64,000 nucleotides of DNA from Ochotona curzoniae (taxonomy: Eukaryota; Chordata; Mammalia; Lagomorpha; Ochotonidae), in the NCBI RefSeq assembly GCF_017591425.1, contig NW_024465434.1, positions 930,001 to 994,000 on the forward strand, given 5' to 3'. Below are positions 1-12,071 of this stretch, piece after piece (within the stretch, counting starts at the first letter, position 1; each line of letters starts with the position of its first letter). The notes beneath the pieces are model-generated. The model ran no database searches, was not told the origin of the DNA, and was given only the letters and a program-made list of their open reading frames with translations. The position numbers and the translations under genes were made by a program.

Positions 1-640
1 GTGGACAGTTGCTCAAGGGTCATGGGCATGTCTCAGTCTCGGTCTGCAGAGAAAAGCCTCACCTGTATTGGCAAGTGAGTTGGACGCTGGCCGTGTTAGT
101 TTTCTCATGGACATTCTAGGCAAGGGAGTCACCCTTCCTGTGCTGTGTGAGTTATGAAGTGAAAGCAGAGAATCTTGTGAATGTGTACAGCACAGCCCCC
201 AGCCTCTAATGCTGGATGTCCCTCACCGGGAGTTCAGGTGAAAATGGAGCTGTAGGCTTATTCAGATGGCTTTGTGAAGGCATGTGGCAATTAGAAAGCA
301 GGGCACTATGAGGGCTTTTCTTCTGGAGCTGTAATGAAGTGTTTTGAAATTATTCTAAGTAATATAAAGAGAACATATTAATGAATTTCAAGGGCACAGC
401 TTCAAGAATACAGACACATTTCCCTTTTCCCCTGCTTCTCCTGCTAGCCCTCTCTTCCTTCCCTCTATTCAACAGTATTTGCAGTTATAATTTTAATCCA
501 CTCTATATTCACAGGCATAATTTGTCACTAATCATAATATTACACAAGTTAGAAGACCACAGGACCCCATTTCCAGTCGAGTATAAACATGGCCTGAAAT
601 GGACAATTTGATCCCTAAGTGACCATTTTATTCTTACCTT
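1..640. other. Unassigned intergenic or intronic DNA
   Basis: No repeat, RNA gene or exon recognised. The short open frames have no codon pattern or similarity that I know. Moderately AT-rich single-copy-looking sequence. Confidence 0.5.
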
Positions 641-930
641 TTTTCCCCTTTTTATTTGAAAAAGTTGCAGAGAGAAAGGACGGAAAGAGATTAAAAGGGT
701 AGGGCAAGAGAGAATTCCACCCTCCATTCACTGGTTCACTCTGCACATGGCGACAGCAGCCAGGGCCATGCCAGGCTGAAGCCAGGAGCCAGGAACTTCT
801 TCCAGGTCTCCTACATGGGTGGCCAGGGTCTAGATGCTTGGCTCATTTGCTGTGGTTCCCAGGTCATTAACAGGGATTTGGATGGGAAGTGGAGCAAGTG
901 GGACTTGAATTGCCCCAACTTGCAGTGCGG
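641..930 (-). mobile_element. Old CSINE
   Basis: Reverse-strand copy. It begins with a T-rich tail and a GA-rich tract, then shows the body landmarks 'GGCTGAAGCCAGGAGCCAGGA', 'CTTCCAGGTCTCC' and 'GGATGGGAAGTGGAGCA'. It is strongly diverged and the tRNA-like head is eroded, so the right end is a guess. It belongs to an older subfamily ('TTAACAGGGA' instead of 'CCACAAGCAGGGA'). Confidence 0.75.
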
Positions 931-1819
931 TTCAGTTGTGTGTGATGTCTCCAGTACCAATCCTCTCTGTGGGGAGCCTTGCCATGGCAGTTGCTGACTC
1001 AGCTGGCTATTGGACAGCCCCAGAGAGGAAAAGTTCTGGATGAACCCAGACTTAATCTCAGAACGAGCCATCGTAAGTCAGCTGTGAGTTCTTCACACTT
1101 TTCCAGACTCAACAAAGCATTTCACTGAAAGTTGGCCCACAAAAAAAGTGTTAAAAATTTCAACGGATTCAAAATTCATATATGTGATGAAACCAAGAAC
1201 ATTTGATGTTCTCTTGCATTCTGTTCTCCCAGGCTTCTGCAGATCTGTTTTCTTTGTGGCACATTGTTGAGCGTGTGACGCCCACTTCTTCTTACTGCCT
1301 GAGATCACCTTGTCATCAGTATCCATGGCAGTCTGCAGGCATGATTGGTGCCAGAACATACTCACCACACCCTTTATATCGCTCAGTGGGAAGGCAGCGA
1401 GAGGGAAGAATATTCCTGTGGGACAGAGGCCCCTTGGGGATGATTTCAGACCACAAACCTCAGTGTTCCACCATGTTCTGAGACCAAGTTCATGAAGACT
1501 TTTTTTATTGTTTTCCTGGTATTTGCTGAAGATGATGTAAACTGAAGGACCTTAACCCTCATGCTTTTTTTAAAGCGCATAGGTCAATCTATGGCACTTC
1601 TTTTTCGTGTTTGGCCAACTTGTTTTTTTTTTTTTCCCGGACTCCTCTGTTATTTGGTTTGCAGATAGGAGGCAAGGATGAGCAGGGATCAATTTTGAGT
1701 CTTGACAGAAAGGCTGCTACTGCCCAGCCACGCCCAAGCATTTCTAACTTGGTTATATGGATGCAGCGATGCATAGCAGTCAAATACCAGGGTCACAGAG
1801 TCTGAGAAGTGTGAATTTG
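931..1819. other. Unassigned DNA
   Basis: Nothing recognised apart from a T-tract near 1621-1636. Open frames on both strands are short and overlap each other, as expected by chance. Confidence 0.5.
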
Positions 1820-1824
1820 ACTTA

Positions 1825-1975
1825 TCAGTACTACTCTGCCTTAGCCTCCTAATATGTAAAATCTGGAGGATAATCTGATAGCTTCCTTAAGGATTATAGG
1901 AGATAGGCAGTGAAAGTGCACAGAGAAGTGTCTGATACGTAGGATGCAGTGATGTTGTTACCTGGAGGCATTGCT
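1825..1975 (-). mobile_element. MIR-like ancient SINE
   Basis: The stretch 'CTGCCTTAGCCTCCTAATATG' followed by 'TAAAATCTGGAGGATAATCTG' and 'AAGTGCACAGAGAAGTGTCTG' follows the reverse of the MIR core and 3' region. Very diverged, as expected for an element predating placental mammals. Confidence 0.6.
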
Positions 1976-2736
1976 GTGCCTGTAACACTAATGATAAGTT
2001 CTAAAGTGGACTATCGTGTCCTTTTGTGTCCCTTAGGAGACTCTGAGTAGATGGGTTGAGGTGTAGTAAAAGATTCTCAACTGGCAGCAGCCCTCGGCCT
2101 TGTGGCCTCAGGCATTTTCCTGGACTTCAGGTGGACTCTGTGTTTGGCCTGGACCACTCTGCCACCGTCAGTCTTCCCGAGGACACAGCTGGAGACTCAC
2201 TCGCACAATGTGCTTATCAACAGGAAGTGATCACACATTTATGCCAACCTCTTCATTCCCCCTTAAAATATTGAAATATTAACAAGGAAAACAGGTGTCT
2301 GCATGACATTTTTAAAAAAGCTGCTTTGTGCCTGTAGATTTCATGCCCCTGGCTTCCTTGAGATGCCCTTTTTGTGCCATGGTGGGCATGTTTGTGTTCA
2401 CACTATTTTCCCCTGTTAGGACTGGATCTCAGTGTGAACACACCCACTTGATGTGTCAGTGGAAGGCTTTCATTCTCTCTGTGTCATTCTAGGATTAACA
2501 CCAGTCAGAGGGACCTTGCTGGGTTGGCAGACTCTGACACAAATCATAATCATGGCTTTTAGCCTTTATTGGCTTCTAGAGCTTATTAGTCGAAATAGGA
2601 AGGAAGTGAAAACTGACTAAAGGATGTAAGTACTGGAATAATCGCTGTCTCCCTGAGGAGTAGGGACTTCCTGTGGGTGCTTTTGCAGGGAGGGACTGAC
2701 CCATATATGGGAGCCTGCTAACACAACACTTGTATA
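1976..2736. other. Unassigned DNA
   Basis: No recognisable repeat or gene. Confidence 0.45.
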
Positions 2737-3045
2737 GATGTTCCTTGTTTTACAGTGGGGTTATGTTCCAATAAACCCATTGTTAGTTGAAATTAACATA
2801 TCAAAATGCATTCATTGCACATAATTGATATGCTATGATATTCTAGAAACACAGCATGCTGGAAAACACTGCTGGTGTCTCCTCATGACTATGAGGAGGC
2901 TAAGTGGGCACTGCATTTGATGCCACTACCCAGCCTTTTGGAAGAAAACCTTCCTAGCCTGGGAAATTTAAGGTATGATGTTTAGTGAATGTGTACTGCC
3001 CATAAAGTTAAAAAAAAAAGTTGGGTTGAGCTGTTGACAGTTGTA
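2737..3045 (+). mobile_element. MER8-like (Tigger-type) DNA transposon fossil
   Basis: The left end 'GATGTTCCTTGTTTTACAG' and following 'GGGGTTATGTTCCAATAAAC' match the end of a Tigger-derived non-autonomous element. The middle ('CACTACCCAGC', 'CTAGCCTGGGAAA') and the right end ('CATAAAGTTAAAAAAAAAAG') follow in the same order. No transposase remains. The family name is from memory. Confidence 0.6.
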
Positions 3046-3350
3046 TACTGTGCTCTCTGTTAGGTCAGGCCAAAATCCCTGATTTTGCAAACTGACATTT
3101 TAGATAAGTGACATTATTATGAAATCTCAATAGTGAAAATTAGGGGTAATAGAGGAATTTACAGTAGAGGAGAACCAATTTCTTTCTGTCCTTATGCACT
3201 GGAAAAGATCTTAAGACTAAACCAACCCTAAGCGTTGGATGATTTTTCTTGTGTGAGACTGCTTTCCTGTCTCCAAGTGTGGGGCCTCCTGTATCTCCAA
3301 ATCCAGAGTATGTATTTAGTCACTGCACTGTTGCATAAGATAAAATGCCA
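3046..3350. other. Unassigned DNA
   Basis: AT-rich, nothing recognised. Confidence 0.4.
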
Positions 3351-3354
3351 CTTC

Positions 3355-3800
3355 TTGTGGCTCATGCACACAATGGAATACTATTCATCCATAAAGAGAC
3401 AAAATCCTGCTGACTGTGATGACATGGATGAAATTGGAGGTCATTATGTTAAGTGAAATAAGCCAGGCACAGGAAGACGAATGCTACATGATCTCACTCA
3501 CGTAGAATTTTAAAAAGTTGACCTCATAGAAATTGGGAGTCGACTGGTGGTTATCAGAGACTGGGGTGAGATGGGGAATAAAGAATGGAGAAAAGCTGAT
3601 TAATACGAAGTAAATTACAGTTAGATAGGAGAAAGAAGTTCTGATGTTCTAATTCACAACATAATGACTACGGATAATGATAACATACTATGTATTTCTT
3701 AAAAGCTATAAGAAAGCATTTTGAATGTTTTAATCATAAAGACGTGCATTTATGGAGATGTTTATTATGATCTGAACATTTTGCAAAGCATTCATGAATT
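3355..3800 (+). mobile_element. 5'-truncated L1, end of ORF2 and 3' UTR
   Basis: 'CACAATGGAATACTATTCATCC', 'GACATGGATGAAATTGGAGG', 'AAGTGAAATAAGCCAGGCAC' and 'ACATGATCTCACTCACGTAG' occur in the order found at the 3' end of ORF2 in mammalian L1. The downstream part resembles an L1M-type 3' UTR. Reverse transcriptase and endonuclease regions are absent, so the copy is dead. Confidence 0.85.
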
Positions 3801-4468
3801 GAAGCACCATGGCACATCATAAGCATATACAACTTTTATGTGTTAGTTAAAAAATCGATCCCAGTTTTGATCCATCCTGAAAGAGTCCAGTTCCCCTCTT
3901 CTCCTCTGTCCTGGTCTCAGTGAGTGAGAGAAGGGCAGCGCATTGGTTTAGTCTGAATGTTTCCTCTTTTTCTACTTCAGCAAATGTTATCGAGCAGCCA
4001 CTAATGACTTTAGAAAGTAACTCTTGGTGTTTCTGTGCAGCAATTCTGCTCATCCTAGCTGACCCGTGGAGCCCTTCATCTTCCTGTACTCGCGTGTTGA
4101 GTCACCCTGTCCCGTGGCTAGTCCAGTGTTTAATTTACACACCCCACTCCTGAGAGCTGCCTTGGCTATTTTTCTTGCTCACTCTCTCGCTTTCAGTCTA
4201 CAGATCCTTCACTTTCTGTTTCCTTGTTGTTCTCCCTTTCCCCCCTTTTTTTCACATTGTCTCATGTTTGGTTAGGACTTGGTTCCCCGAAGTTAACTTA
4301 AACTCTAAAGTTTAAGTTAAACATTGATGGCCCATGGCTAGTGGTTGATTGATTAAAAATGGAAGCTTGATACGGTTATGGTATCTCAAGGTGTCTTTGG
4401 TAAGTAGTTGGACTAGATTAGGTAGCTGGGAGTGGAACCCCATGATCAACTGTTGGTTTCTTTATTTT
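3801..4468. other. Unassigned DNA
   Basis: No gene or known repeat. The C/T-rich segment 4180-4250 is of simple composition. A strong short hairpin lies at 4293-4320. Confidence 0.45.
4293..4320. repeat. Perfect 12-bp inverted repeat (hairpin)
   Basis: TTAACTTAAACT at 4293-4304 is the exact reverse complement of AGTTTAAGTTAA at 4309-4320, with a 4-base CTAA loop. The stem is AT-rich. No U-tract follows and nothing suggests a terminator role. Confidence 0.9.
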
Positions 4469-4792
4469 GTAAAGATTTATTTATTGTTGGAAAGGCAGTA
4501 TTTACACAGAAGGAGATACAAAGAGAAAGATCTTCCATCCACTGATTCACTCCTCGAGTGGCCGCAATGGCCAGAGCTGAGCTAATCTGAAGCCAGGAGC
4601 CACGAATTTCTTCCGGGTTTCCCACATGGGTGCAAGGTACCAAGGCTTTGGGTGGTCCTTCACTGCTTTCTCAAGCTATAAGCATGGAGCTGGATGCGAA
4701 ATGGAGCAGCCGGGATTAGAACTGGCACCCATTATGGAATCCCAGTTCATACAAGGTGAGGGCTTTATCCTCTAGGCTATTGTACCGGGCCC
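4469..4792 (-). mobile_element. CSINE
   Basis: Near full-length reverse copy. It runs from the A/T-rich tail ('AAAGATTTATTTATTG') through 'GATCTTCCATCCACTGATTC' and 'AGCCAGGAGCC' to the 5' end 'ACCGGGCCC'. The B box region reads 'TTAGAACTGG' on the plus strand, so it has decayed. Confidence 0.9.
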
Positions 4793-6189
4793 AAATCTTT
4801 ATTTATTTATTTTTTTTTGCAAAGAGACACATGAACATGAGGAGGTGTCTGCTTCCTATTTCCCTCTGCTTCTTCCACAGATGTTCCACTGTTTCCAGCT
4901 TCCAGCAGATACCAGATTAGTGGAGCCCCCTGAACTTTGAATTTCAAACCATGAACCAAAATGAACAGTCAGTAAGGCTACCTGCTGCTTATCCAGATAC
5001 TGAGGCTTTCTTCCAGTTTTGAGAATGCCTCATGTTTTCTCCAGCTCTGAGACACCCGGATGTGCTAGCTTCTCTGCCTGGAATTCTCCTTACTCTACCT
5101 CTATACCTGGCAAACTCTCATAGGCTGCAGGTCACAGAGTACTGACGTGCCTAGTACAGTCTGACAGGTGGTTGAGTCCATAAACCATTTATACATCACC
5201 CTCTACAGTTTAGAGGTGATTAGGTAAGGAGGTGTGCAGTCACGTGTACATTCATTTCAAGCTCATTCTCTAACTCATTCTTTGAATACATATCTGAATA
5301 ATTTTGAACCCCAAGTTAGAATCAGTAGTTCTCAACTTCCCTCAATTCTTTCATATCTTGAACTTTTTTTTTGTTCCTGCATATCATTTATTCAGATGTT
5401 TAAGCTTCTGCATTTAGCTTTTACAAATTAATGAACAGTGACAAATTATTTCTTACACAGAACTATAACCACACATCCCTAGGGGGACAATGTGAATATG
5501 TGATAGAATTAACATTAATATATGTTGCCACAAAACGGTGATCAATAGAGAAGGAAAAAGTTGACACTTCAGGCCAAGACAAGCTGGTAAACAAAGTTTT
5601 GGGAAAAAAACTGGAAAATTAGAATTTCAAAATTTTATGATTAACAGCTTTCTTAAGCTACAGTAATAAGTCATCTCTACCTTTTAAATAGTTACTAGAG
5701 TGAAGAATATATTCAAAGAGAAAACAAAAATATAAAGAATATATTCTACATTTTATTTGCAAGAGAAAGGCAGCATTTTACTAAAATATTTAATAGCACC
5801 TGCTCATTATTCTTTCAGGCCTTCCATATTAAATTGCACATCTGAGGAAAAATGTTGAATTAATTGTACAACCTCAAGTTGGTAAGTCCAAATGAAAGAC
5901 CTGAGCTGCTTCTGTGGAATGTAGATTTTTTAAAGTGGATCTTTTCTATAACAGCACAAAATTTATGGAAACATTACTTAATTATCAGCTTTAGTTAAAA
6001 AAATGTTTAAGCAAAGCCCATACTGGTATAGATGTGGCAAATGTGAACATGAAATGACCAGGCAAATAACCACATAGTTCCACCTTCATGGTCTGAAATG
6101 TCTGGAAGATTTAAGTGATAAGGTCTAGAGTATTCCTAGTTCTCGGGATATGATAGTAAAAATATTCAAGTATTGTACTGGACATTTTG
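4793..6189. other. Unassigned AT-rich DNA
   Basis: Read on both strands without recognising a repeat, exon or RNA gene. A T-rich run near 4801-4818 adjoins the preceding SINE and may hold its target-site copy. Confidence 0.45.
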
Positions 6190-6200
6190 ACACCTAATCT

Positions 6201-6531
6201 TTTTTTTTTTAAGATTTATTTATTTATTGGAAAGTCAGATATACAGAGAGGAGGAGGAGAGACTGGAAGATCTTCCATCCAATGATTCACTCCCCAAGTG
6301 AGCGCAATGGCCGATGCTATGCTGATCCGAAGCCAGGATCCAGGGACTACTTCCAGGTCTCCCACATGGGTGCAGGGTCCCAAAGCTTTGGGCCAGCTTT
6401 GACTGCTTTCCCAGGCTACAAGCAGGGAGCTGGATGGGAAGTGGAGCTGCCGGGACTAGAGCCGGCGCCCATTTGGGATCCCGGTGCGTTCAGGGCGAGG
6501 ACTTAAGCCACTAGGCCATGCTGTCGGGCCC
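6201..6531 (-). mobile_element. Young CSINE with target-site duplication
   Basis: Full-length reverse copy from a T10 tract to GGGCCC. The 11-base ACACCTAATCT occurs on both sides, at 6190-6200 and 6536-6546, which is a clear target-site duplication with four extra bases at the SINE 5' end. The clean duplication and modest divergence mark a fairly recent insertion. Confidence 0.95.
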
Positions 6532-6546
6532 ATCAACACCTAATCT

Positions 6547-7144
6547 TAACTTCTTATGTATTGATAAGATTCTAGCATGGGTATGTAATTGGGAAACAAC
6601 TTAAGATTGCATGTTTTCAGGAAAGATAAATTGGTGCCAATGATAAGCACCCATTTTAAATGTGAAGAACCTTTTTCTGAATGTCCAGATAGATTGCTTA
6701 TAACTAACCATATCATCTAACACAGAGGTTGTAAACCTGATAAACTCGTGGCCTGGTAAAATTGCTTTTCAATATTTCTAAAGGGTATTGCTCACCAGAA
6801 CCTCTCTAGCAAATCAACGTGTTGGTGAATAACATTTGGCAGATTAGATTCTGCCTCTGTCTCTGCTTCCAAGGAAGTAGCATCAGGTGCCCAAGTTGGT
6901 TTTCAGTGCAACAGTGGTTTCTATGATCATTGGAGCCTTTGAAGTATGGCTGCATATCAGAATGAATTTTTCCAAATATGAAAATCGTTTGCTGTTAAAA
7001 GCTCCACAACACTTTTGTCTTTAAACTCTATTGCACCATGATATTTCATTCCATTGTCAATTAATGCTACGGCAAGTCATCATTGGAGATCTCTGAAGAC
7101 TGCAATACAACAAACATTAACACAACAACCAGGTTCTTCACAAC
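6547..7144. other. Unassigned DNA
   Basis: Nothing recognised. Confidence 0.4.
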
Positions 7145-7217
7145 ACTGAAGTTTTAAAAATATTTATGTATTTATTTGAAAATCAGAGTTACAGATAGAA
7201 AAGGAGGGAGGATGGAT

Positions 7218-7255
<38 letters not shown>

Positions 7256-7500
7256 CTTTCATTATTTGTTCATTCCTCAAATTTGTGTAACAATCAGCAT
7301 TGGACCTGGCTGAAGCCAGGAGCTTCGGTTGGGTCTTCCACATGAATTCAGGAGCTCAAGGTGTTAGGCCATCTTCTTTGCTTTCCCAACTTTTCTTTGC
7401 TTATTGGGGAGATGGGCCAGAAGTGGAGCAGCTGGGAATCAGGTTGATGCTCATGTGGAATGCAGAAGTCCCAGGCAGTGGCTGAACTCACTACTTTACA
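7145..7500 (-). mobile_element. Old CSINE containing a (CA)n microsatellite
   Basis: 'TATTTATTTGAAAATCAGAG', 'CTGGCTGAAGCCAGGAGC' and 'GAAGTGGAGCAGCTGGGA' place this as a reverse-strand older CSINE. A (CA)n run at about 7221-7254 interrupts the tail-to-body junction, where CSINEs normally carry their CT-rich tract. The head is decayed. Confidence 0.8.
7221..7254. repeat. (CA)n microsatellite
   Basis: About 17 uninterrupted CA units inside the tail of an old CSINE, likely variable in length between individuals. Confidence 0.95.
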
Positions 7501-8920
7501 ACGGCAAGTTTTTCCAAGATTTAGCCAGTCATCAACAATCTGATTGGATGGTGGTGCCCTGTCATCAAAAGGTTAATCAGGCACAGGGCTGCCTTCTTTC
7601 TCCACAAGTCGTTTGTTGTTTCACAGACTTTTACTGTTCTGTTAATTCCATACTTCTTAAATTCCTCTATACATTTAAGATCACATTGATTGGATTATGT
7701 CTAATTAGAATCATCCATACTCTTTAAAAGAAATTTATTGTAATATTTATTACAAAGGTAAGAGGTTCGCAGATTCATGTGGTCCTCCAATTAGGATGGG
7801 GTAAGGTGGGTGAGATAAATGATTCAGTTTTTTCTCCTGTGTCCATGACATGGTAGAGAAGGGAAACAGTTCTCATGCTCTTGTGTGTGATTTTCCTGGA
7901 AGCTGGGTGGTTCATTGGAACAATACTGATTATCTTAAAAGCAGTAAGGTTATGAGAGAATATGAAAAATTGAATATAGAAATTACAATAAGAAAACAAA
8001 GTGTACTTAAATGTATACTCCACTTGCAATTCTCAGTGCTTTGAGTATGAAGTTGGGGATAATGGGAAGTGAAGTGAATCTCCTAAGAAAAAGCAGCAAT
8101 TCTTCAATCCAGTCCAGATGCTGTAGAGAAGCTTGCATTGTCGTTTTGGAGTGGTCTAAAGTAGTCCCCCACTCTGCTGGTAATACGGGTCTAGCTTGAG
8201 GCCAAGGGAAGGAAGCGCATGGAGATTACCTCAGCTGGGTAGACTTGTGTAAAATGCTCTTTGGATTTCAGTTCAACTCTCCTGCATCCAAGGTAACCAC
8301 TATTGCAGAATCTTCTTGGTGGAATGGTAATGAATTTCTGCAGGTTCAATTGTCTGCATAGAGATTCTACTGTGCCTGACATTATTGCCCACTGCCTTAC
8401 AGAAGCTCTAAGAACACCAGAGAAGTGAGAAATAATTTAATTTATTGGAGACCATGGCCTGATCTGCAGCTGGGCCTGGGGTGGTGGCTGCTGCAAAGCA
8501 GACAGGGCAGTCATGTGACACAGGTGGCAGTGTGGGGTGCAGGGACCAGACTCTGCTATACCCTGAGCAGTTCCAAGGAGACTGCATGGCTTATCTGGGT
8601 ATTTCTTTTCTTTGGGAGCACCTCACAGAATTGGTCCCTGGCAGGAGATATGCTTATCACCTCACTGATACAGATATCAGATTTCAGGAAAGCATTTTCT
8701 TTTTATGTCCACACTGCCTTGTCCCTAAATGTTCTCACTGTCCTTAATTCTGTTACAAATAATGAGTTCATCTTTCCAAAGGCAAGATCAACTGGACCTA
8801 GCGGGTCATTTATATTATCTGTATGTGTTTGGTTAAAGGCATTTATTGGACAAAAAGGATAGGTTAGGCTCTTGTAGTCTTTTTCTCATTGACTTCTCAT
8901 GCCAACTTTTGACAGTGGAT
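7501..8920. other. Unassigned DNA
   Basis: No gene recognised. The open frame at 8425-8862 (145 codons) looks like chance: no family resemblance and no splice or Kozak context that stands out. Segment 8125-8200 resembles 9955-10029 (see findings). Confidence 0.45.
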
Positions 8921-8921
8921 T

Positions 8922-8992
8922 TTACTTTTCCTACTTTATAGGTGAGAAAATTGAGGCTCAGGGAATTAAATTGTCCCGAATCACAGAGATAG
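8922..8992 (+). mobile_element. MIR core fragment
   Basis: 'TACTTTATAGGTGAGAAAAT' then 'TGAGGCTCAGGGAATTAAAT' and a following 'TCACAGAGATAGATCTG' match the MIR central core ('gatgaggaaactgaggc'). Confidence 0.75.
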
Positions 8993-10750
8993 ATCTGTTC
9001 TCTTTTTGTTCTGGTATGATGTTTGCGTTTTTCAAAATCACAAGTTCATGTTTAAAAATGAGAACAACCAAATGTTGAATTATGCTTGGTAATTCCTCTC
9101 TCAGAGGGCTTCAATACACATTTTACAGGATTCTGTTTTAGAAGAGTAAGATGCTTGTGACCCTGAGACCCTGCAGATTGTCCAGAATTTTGCCATGTCG
9201 TGTGCCTGGAAGGGTACATGATTCACTCTGCACCTAGTCAGGCGGAAATACGGTACCGCCCTTCTAGACAGACATCTGTTCAAATATAAATTTCCTGTTT
9301 ATTGAGGTTTCTGCTCTATTGAAGGAAAGGTCTCGATACGGCCGAACAAGTCAATCATTATAAACCTTGTTAGTGTGACAGCCCCTTGTGTATTGTTGAA
9401 CTGGAAATGAAACACACATACACCAAACCCCTGCAGTATCCGCTTCACGGTGCATCAATCCCCCATGCATCATGTCACTCGAAATTTGATGGCAATCTAC
9501 CAAATGGCAGAAAAAGCTGCATCCTCAGAGGGCTATGTAAATGAGTCCAAGCTCTGAACAATGAGGGGAAAGGACACAGCTTGTCCTTTGCTGCCCTCCC
9601 CCCTCCTTCCCAGAAGGCATTCCCCAGAGTAATTTCTTAGTGGCAACTGGTGAATTATCCAAATACAAATGACCAGTGTTCAGTTCCACATGCAGATCTG
9701 CCTTCAGATGTACTAATAGGATGGAATTGTTCTGCCTGCTTTCCACCATGCAAGCGGTGTTATTACTGCTTGCAGCCAAACCCTTCAGACTCTTATTAAG
9801 CCATCTTAATTGCTTTCCTCGGCTTGCTTTCCCTTTTGTTCAAGCCTCAGAGGTGAGAGATAATCTGCTCTTAGTTATGCTGAGATAAAGATACTCAGTT
9901 CTCCTCCCCCCCTTCCCACATACCCTCCTCTATTTTGTCACACATCCGTGTTATAGAAAAGCCTGCATAGTCACTTTGGAAGTGTGTGAAATAGCCCCCT
10001 GCTCTGCTGATAATAAGTCTGGACTGAAGTTTAATCTTTTTTTTTTTCCACTGTCTTTTCCTGGTTTAGATTTGAAATGATTAGGAAGCTTGTCTATCAG
10101 GCTCTCTTGGGAAGATTTTTCATAAATGGCTAGAATCGGAACGGAAAGTCTCAAGGCATTATCCATTTTAGTCACTAGTCTTAAGAAGATTAAGTCATTC
10201 AAAACAAGCAGTTGGCCTTCTGAATCACCCTTCTGGGTCATGGTCCAACACTGGCAGGGCTGCTCCTGGAGGCTCGGGTGTAGGGACGATCGGCCAAGCC
10301 AGTGTAGTCTGTCTCATTTCATGGTAGGTAGAAGCTAGCTGAAGCTGGCTGAAGTCTAGAAGGGTTGGATTGTATCGGTACACAGGGCATGCTGAGCCAT
10401 GTCAGGAGCGCCATAACAGGATGCTGAATGAAACCAGGCTTAGCGGTGGTGGCCAGATTACGGGGTTTTACTCCCAACAGAGTGATTGCCAGTCTTTTCA
10501 GCAGCATCTAAGGGGGAGACATGAGTGTCTGAAGGCTGCATATATGTGACAATCCCTTATATGTTCAATAGTTTTCTTGGAAATATTTTTTATTCTCATG
10601 TGAAATATCATGGAGTAATTCAGTTTTGAATAAAGGAGGAATTTATTAAATTTTACAAATGCAGGTCCTTGTTTTTCTTAAGATTGTGTAAGTGTTAGGG
10701 GATAAAATGTGGGAAAGTATATTCTATGAATAATTTAATTGTACTTTTTA
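8993..10750. other. Repeat-free stretch, possible conserved noncoding DNA
   Basis: Over 1.7 kb without a recognised young repeat. The part 9290-9900 keeps several CpGs (9240-9345) and TAAT-type motifs ('CATCTTAATTGC', 9800-9815), a texture often seen in conserved enhancers of gene deserts. That reading is inference; no exon is apparent. Confidence 0.35.
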
Positions 10751-10751
10751 A

Positions 10752-11071
10752 AACGATTTTTTTAAATTGGAAAGGCATATATACAGAGAAAAGAAGAGAA
10801 ATATCTTCTGTCTGCTGGTTTACTCCCCAACTGATTACAATGGCCAGAGCTGAGCCAATCCAAAGCCAGGAGCCAGGAGCCAGGAGCTTCTGAAGGATCT
10901 CCCACGTGGGTGCAGGGGCCCAAGGTGTTGGGCTGTCCTCAACTGCTTTCCCAGGCCACAAGCAGGGAGCTGGATGGGAAGTAAAGCAACCAGAATACTA
11001 ACTGGCACCCATATGGGATCCTGGTGCATTTAAGGTGAGGATTTAGTCACTAGGCTATTGTGCTTGGCCCT
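10752..11071 (-). mobile_element. CSINE with an extra small duplication
   Basis: Near full-length reverse copy ending at 'GCTTGGCCC'. In the body the 7-base unit CAGGAGC is present three times in a row (about 10865-10890) instead of the usual two. The flanks 'TTGTACTTT' before and after are a probable target-site duplication. Confidence 0.9.
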
Positions 11072-11353
11072 AATTTGTTTGTACTTTAAATTGCCTTCTT
11101 CAGTAAGCTCTTGAAATATCCAAATAATGCATGAAAATATGATTGAACTGTCTTAGGTTAGCTGTACCTTATGAGTTAAAAATAGCAGGTTCTATCTCAT
11201 GTTGATGAAGAGAGAAAATAGTTTCTTTTTGGAAGCAAATTATATTAGTCCTGGAGAACATGTGACATCATAGGAAAGTTGTGGATCTTTCTTGTTTCAG
11301 GCTGAGGAAATTGCTCAAAATACTCTGATTCAGGAATAGGGAAACAGGTTTTT

Positions 11354-12071
11354 AAGAAACTGCTGTTCTACTAGGCTTCAATGCCCATTGACATGTATGA
11401 GAGCTAAATAGGATGTGGAACAGACTGAACAAGTCTGCAGTACATACTGGCATGCATGGGAGCCAGGGGAGGGGGCAGGCCTGGTGGGGGTTATGGGGAG
11501 TCGCCCCAACTAGGCTGCAGCTCCCACTGGTTTGTGTGAGGACTGAGTATGAAGTGGGTAGGGTTGAGTTGAACTACAACAGCCATTGGTTCATGTGGAA
11601 ACAGAACTGACCCAGCAATTGCAATGACTAGCATGTGTGTAAGCTAATTGGGGTGCCAGACTGTGCCAGACCATGTACTGGCAAGCACACACAAGAATCG
11701 GGTCTGGGATCACCTCAAACAAAGTTTCTTTGGAGATCCCTCCGACTGAACTGCTGATCTCAGAGCCCCAACCATGAGGAGACTATGTCAGCCAGTAGAT
11801 TCTGAATAGATTTCATCACAATTGGAATGGCGAGATTGGCAGCAATTCAGAACAGTTGAACTGTCAAAATTGCTTGAGCAGGACCCTTGGAGCTAGCCTC
11901 ACGTTGGGGACCTGGGATGGGTGGGAGGCTGGGTGGGGCTTTTCCCTTTGTTTCTCCCCTGACCCCAGATACAGGGAAAAAAATGATGATATTAGTGTGG
12001 AAACAATGGTATTACCCACTTTCTTGTAGGTAAGATTAATAATAATAATTAAAAAAGAAACTGTTGTTCTA
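11354..12071 (+). mobile_element. GC-rich retroelement, short copy A, with 17-bp target-site duplication
   Basis: AAGAAACTGCTGTTCTA (11354-11370) and AAGAAACTGTTGTTCTA (12055-12071) flank the element with one mismatch. The element proper is 11371-12054 (684 bp) and ends in an A-rich tail, (AAT)n followed by A6. Inside are 60-base-spaced units: 'CTCCCACTGG' at 11521 and 'AGCCATTGG' at 11581. A 3' module containing 'CAAAGTTTCTTTGGAGAT' follows, shared with the copy at 13310-13885. No coding capacity is seen. Duplication plus A-rich tail indicate L1-driven retrotransposition. Class is uncertain: an independent non-autonomous family or a detached L1 5' region. Confidence 0.75.

Noticed and set aside
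8425..8862. 145-codon plus-strand frame
   Set aside because: No recognisable domain, no supporting splice sites or CpG promoter; a frame this long is expected by chance in 64 kb.
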